8,249 nt of DNA from Ruminococcus sp. UBA4350 (GTDB taxonomy: Bacteria > Bacillota > Clostridia > Oscillospirales > Ruminococcaceae): positions 1-8,249 of the forward strand of contig DGSY01000049.1 in assembly GCA_002394125.1 (NCBI GenBank). The letters run 5' to 3'. This document shows positions 6,922 through 8,249 of this stretch, in pieces. The translations under genes were made by a program, and so were the position numbers. The stretch's first letter is position 1. Every line of letters begins with the position of its first letter. Under the pieces are notes generated by a model, which saw only the letters and a program-made list of their open reading frames with translations, was not told the origin of the DNA and did not search any database.

Positions 6922-6950
6922 ATTATAGCACAATCCGCCGGATTTGTAAA
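6922..6950 (-). promoter_or_regulatory. Sigma-A type promoter for the alr-ung-metF-metH operon
   Basis: On the minus strand the -35 box TTTACA (6945-6950) and a perfect -10 box TATAAT (6922-6927) are separated by exactly 17 bases. Upstream of the -35 box the DNA is AT-rich, possibly an UP-like element. The expected start of transcription is near 6914-6916, giving a leader of about 30 nt, too short for a T-box or riboswitch. It is the only clear promoter in the window and follows directly after the terminator of the preceding gene. Confidence 0.88.
6932..6944. promoter_or_regulatory. 13-bp palindrome filling the promoter spacer (possible operator)
   Basis: AATCCGCCGGATT consists of two 6-bp arms (AATCCG and CGGATT) around one central C. 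It lies entirely between the -35 and -10 boxes, where a bound repressor or MerR-type activator would control RNA polymerase. No regulator gene is visible nearby, so this is a candidate from symmetry and position only. Confidence 0.45.
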
Positions 6951-6988
6951 GCGTTCATATGCAGGATATTCGTAAAATAATTGACAGC

Positions 6989-7017
6989 AAAAGCCGCCCC
7001 GTTAATGCGGAGCGGCT
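6989..7017 (-). terminator. Intrinsic terminator of the dockerin-protein gene
   Basis: The minus-strand RNA forms a 10-bp stem (AGCCGCTCCG with CGGGGCGGCT, one G-U pair) around the loop CAUUAA. The stem is followed by a short U-run (UUUU at 6989-6992, the first U belonging to the stem). It starts about 30 bases after the stop codon of the dockerin gene and separates it from the alr promoter. The opposite orientation lacks a U-run, so it is not bidirectional. Confidence 0.85.
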
Positions 7018-7046
7018 CTGCGCTGAAATGCGTTGATTTGCGTGGA

Positions 7047-8249
7047 TTATCGCAGGAGCTTTGCGAGGAATGCTGCGATATCCAGAATGGTGAGGATTCC
7101 GTCGCCGTCGAGATCGCCGCTGCTGATCTGTGCGTTTGTCAGAGCGCGGGTCTCCGGCATATCCTGTTCGTTGACGAACCGGAACAGCAGGACTGCGTCA
7201 GCGACCGAGAGACTGCCGTCGCCGTTGAGATCGCCGTCCGGCGTGGCCGGCTCCGTGTTCGTTGTCGTGGTCGTGGTTTCGGTCACGGTGCTGCTCGTGG
7301 TGGTCGTTTCGGAATGTGTTTCAGTCGTGGTGGTGGTCGTGACCGGCTCTGTCATTGTGGAGGTCACGGTCGTTGTGGTGGAAATGACCGGAATCTGATA
7401 ATCGGTCGTGGTGGTCGTGACCGGCGCTGTCATCGTGGAGGTCACGGTCGTGGTGGTGGTCGTGACCGGCTCTGTCATTGTGGAGGTCACGGTCGTTGAT
7501 GTGGTGGAAATGACCGGAATCTGATTGTCGGTCGTGGTGGTCGTGACCGGCTCTGTCATTGTGGAGGTCACGGTCGTTGATGAGGTGGAAATGACCGGGA
7601 TCTGATTGTCGGTCGTGGTCGTCGTGACCGGCTCTGTCATCGTGGAGGTCACGGTTGTCGTGGTGGAATCGACCGGGATCTGATAATCGGTCGTGGTGTT
7701 GGTCGTGACCGGCTCTGTCATCGTGGAGGTCACGTTCGTTGTGGTGGAGCTGACCGGAATCTGATTGTCGGTCGTGGTGGTTGTGACCGGCTCTGTCATT
7801 GTGGAGGTCACGGTTGTCGTGGTGGAGCTGACCGGGATCGGATTGGCGGTCGTGGTGGTGGTCGTGACCGGCTCGGTCTTTGTGGAGGTCACGGTCGTTG
7901 ATGTGGTGGAAATGACCGGAATCTGATCGTCGGTCGTGGTGGTCGTGACCGGCTCGGTCTTGGTGGAGGTCACGGTCGTCGAAGTGGTGGAAATGACCGG
8001 AATCTGATAATCGGTCGTGGTAGTCGTGACCGGCTCTGTCTTGGTGGAGGTCACAGTCGTTGATGTGGTGGAAATGACCGGAATCTGATAATCGGTCGTG
8101 GTCGTCGCGACAGGCTCGGTTTTGGTAGAGGTCACGGTCGTTGTGGTGGATGTGACCGGCATGGTCGAAGTCGTCATGAAAGTCGTGGTGGTGGATGTGA
8201 TCGGCATCGTCGAAGTCATCATGAAAGTCGTGGTGGTGGAAGTGGTGGT
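7047..8249 (-). CDS. Thr-rich repeat protein with C-terminal dockerin (3' part; start outside window)
   Basis: This is the C-terminal 400 codons of a presumably secreted protein. The frame stays open to the window edge; an ATG at 8222 lies inside the repeats and is not a convincing start, because the same Thr-rich sequence continues upstream of it. In order the sequence has two 15-residue units, eleven VTSTxTxPV units of mostly 26-27 residues, a Thr/Glu linker (7239-7322), and a type I dockerin (7050-7238). Dockerins bind cohesins on scaffoldins or on the cell surface and hold enzymes in cellulosome-like complexes. Thr/Ser/Pro-rich linkers of this kind are usual between modules in ruminococcal extracellular enzymes and may be glycosylated. 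The catalytic or binding module that would define the function must lie upstream of the window. The stop (TAA) is followed by a good terminator. The signal peptide cannot be seen, so secretion is inferred from the dockerin. Confidence 0.92.
   Translation of the reverse strand, partial: TTTSTTTTFMMTSTMPITSTTTTFMTTSTMPVTSTTTTVTSTKTEPVATTTTDYQIPVISTTSTTVTSTKTEPVTTTTTDYQIPVISTTSTTVTSTKTEPVTTTTTDDQIPVISTTSTTVTSTKTEPVTTTTTTANPIPVSSTTTTVTSTMTEPVTTTTTDNQIPVSSTTTNVTSTMTEPVTTNTTTDYQIPVDSTTTTVTSTMTEPVTTTTTDNQIPVISTSSTTVTSTMTEPVTTTTTDNQIPVISTTSTTVTSTMTEPVTTTTTTVTSTMTAPVTTTTTDYQIPVISTTTTVTSTMTEPVTTTTTTETHSETTTTSSTVTETTTTTTNTEPATPDGDLNGDGSLSVADAVLLFRFVNEQDMPETRALTNAQISSGDLDGDGILTILDIAAFLAKLLR
7050..7238 (-). 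other. Type I dockerin domain (two calcium-binding repeats)
   Basis: Two F-hand loops are visible. The first is DLNGDGSLSVAD followed by AVLLFRFV; the second is DLDGDGILTILD followed by IAAFLAKLL. Both have Asp at 1, Asn or Asp at 3, Asp at 5, Gly at 6 and Asp at 12, as calcium ligation needs. The usual cohesin-recognition positions differ between the halves (10-11: VA versus IL; 17-18: FR versus LA), so a symmetric dual binding mode is less likely. The domain ends at the extreme C-terminus. Confidence 0.92.
7323..8135 (-). repeat. Eleven tandem VTSTxTxPV repeats, mostly 26-27 codons each
   Basis: The units start with VTST(K/M)T(E/A)PV and run through a Thr tract. Nine continue into a short motif, usually D(Y/N/D)QIPV, before a Ser/Thr end. 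Lengths in order are 27, 27, 27, 27, 26, 27, 27, 27, 15, 26 and 15 codons. The first four (N-terminal) units have Lys at position 5 and the last seven have Met, pointing to separate rounds of local duplication. The two 15-codon units lack the QIPV half. The unit lengths agree with the translation, but an assembly may have gained or lost copies. Confidence 0.93.
8136..8225 (-). repeat. Two tandem 15-codon F-M-x-T-S-T-M-P repeats
   Basis: Two units, FMMTSTMPITSTTTT and FMTTSTMPVTSTTTT, stand just N-terminal to the 27-codon array. The residues before them (TTTSTTTT) look like the end of another unit, so the array probably continues outside the window. It is a distinct, shorter repeat type with regularly spaced Phe-Met pairs. 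Confidence 0.8.

Noticed and set aside
4837..6975. A 712-codon open frame on the plus strand
   Set aside because: It lies antisense to ung and alr, both certain genes, and its translation is rich in Arg, Asp, Ala and His with no recognisable domain. Long antisense frames are expected from GC-rich codon usage.
6981..6986. TTGACA on the plus strand as a -35 box
   Set aside because: No -10-like sequence lies 16-18 bases downstream; that stretch is inside the terminator hairpin, and no plus-strand gene follows.
6886..7046. A SAM riboswitch, T-box or B12 riboswitch ahead of the operon
   Set aside because: The leader from the predicted start site to alr is about 30 nt. The rest of the gap is taken up by the promoter and the terminator of the dockerin gene. 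The other intergenic gaps in the operon are 62 bases or less.
6981..7499. Gly- and Val-rich open frames on the plus strand
   Set aside because: They are antisense translations of the Thr repeats and keep the repeat period. They lack a promoter or ribosome binding site.
7323..8225. Possible CRISPR-like array from the regular repeats
   Set aside because: The repeats are contiguous, in phase with the reading frame and without unique spacers, and they encode a Thr-rich linker.

Overview
The window looks like chromosomal DNA from a GC-rich anaerobic Bacillota, most likely a Ruminococcus-like member of the Oscillospiraceae. Three observations support this: a C-terminal type I dockerin behind a long Thr-rich linker, a cobalamin methionine synthase whose reactivation domain is encoded as a separate small protein, and AGGAG-type ribosome binding sites with a consensus sigma-A promoter. 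The genus is an inference. Every supported gene is on the minus strand, so transcription runs from high to low coordinates.

Reading in the direction of transcription, 8249 to 7047 is the 3' part of a large, presumably secreted protein. It consists of 15-codon and then about 27-codon Thr-rich repeats and ends in a dockerin. Its stop codon is followed by an intrinsic terminator (6989-7017). A consensus promoter (6922-6950) then starts a new transcription unit with a leader of only about 30 nt. The 17-bp spacer of that promoter contains a perfect 13-bp palindrome, a possible operator.

The unit reads alr (alanine racemase), ung (uracil-DNA glycosylase), metF (5,10-methylenetetrahydrofolate reductase), a stand-alone MetH activation-domain protein, three small three-helix membrane proteins, and metH. 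metH runs off the left edge inside its B12-binding domain. The spacing is tight, including a 4-bp ATGA overlap between metF and the activation gene and a metH ribosome binding site that overlaps the preceding stop. I see no internal terminator, so all eight genes may be co-transcribed.

The metabolic logic is clear for the distal part. MetF makes 5-methyl-tetrahydrofolate, MetH moves that methyl group through cobalamin to homocysteine to give methionine, and the separate activation protein would rescue oxidised cob(II)alamin by reductive methylation from S-adenosylmethionine. The least explained element is the row of three look-alike membrane proteins between the activation subunit and metH. 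They share the same layout, and two of them share an aligned stretch, so they are probably tandem paralogues of unknown function. No RNA genes, insertion sequences or CRISPR arrays were seen, and no stretch over 300 bases lacks a gene.
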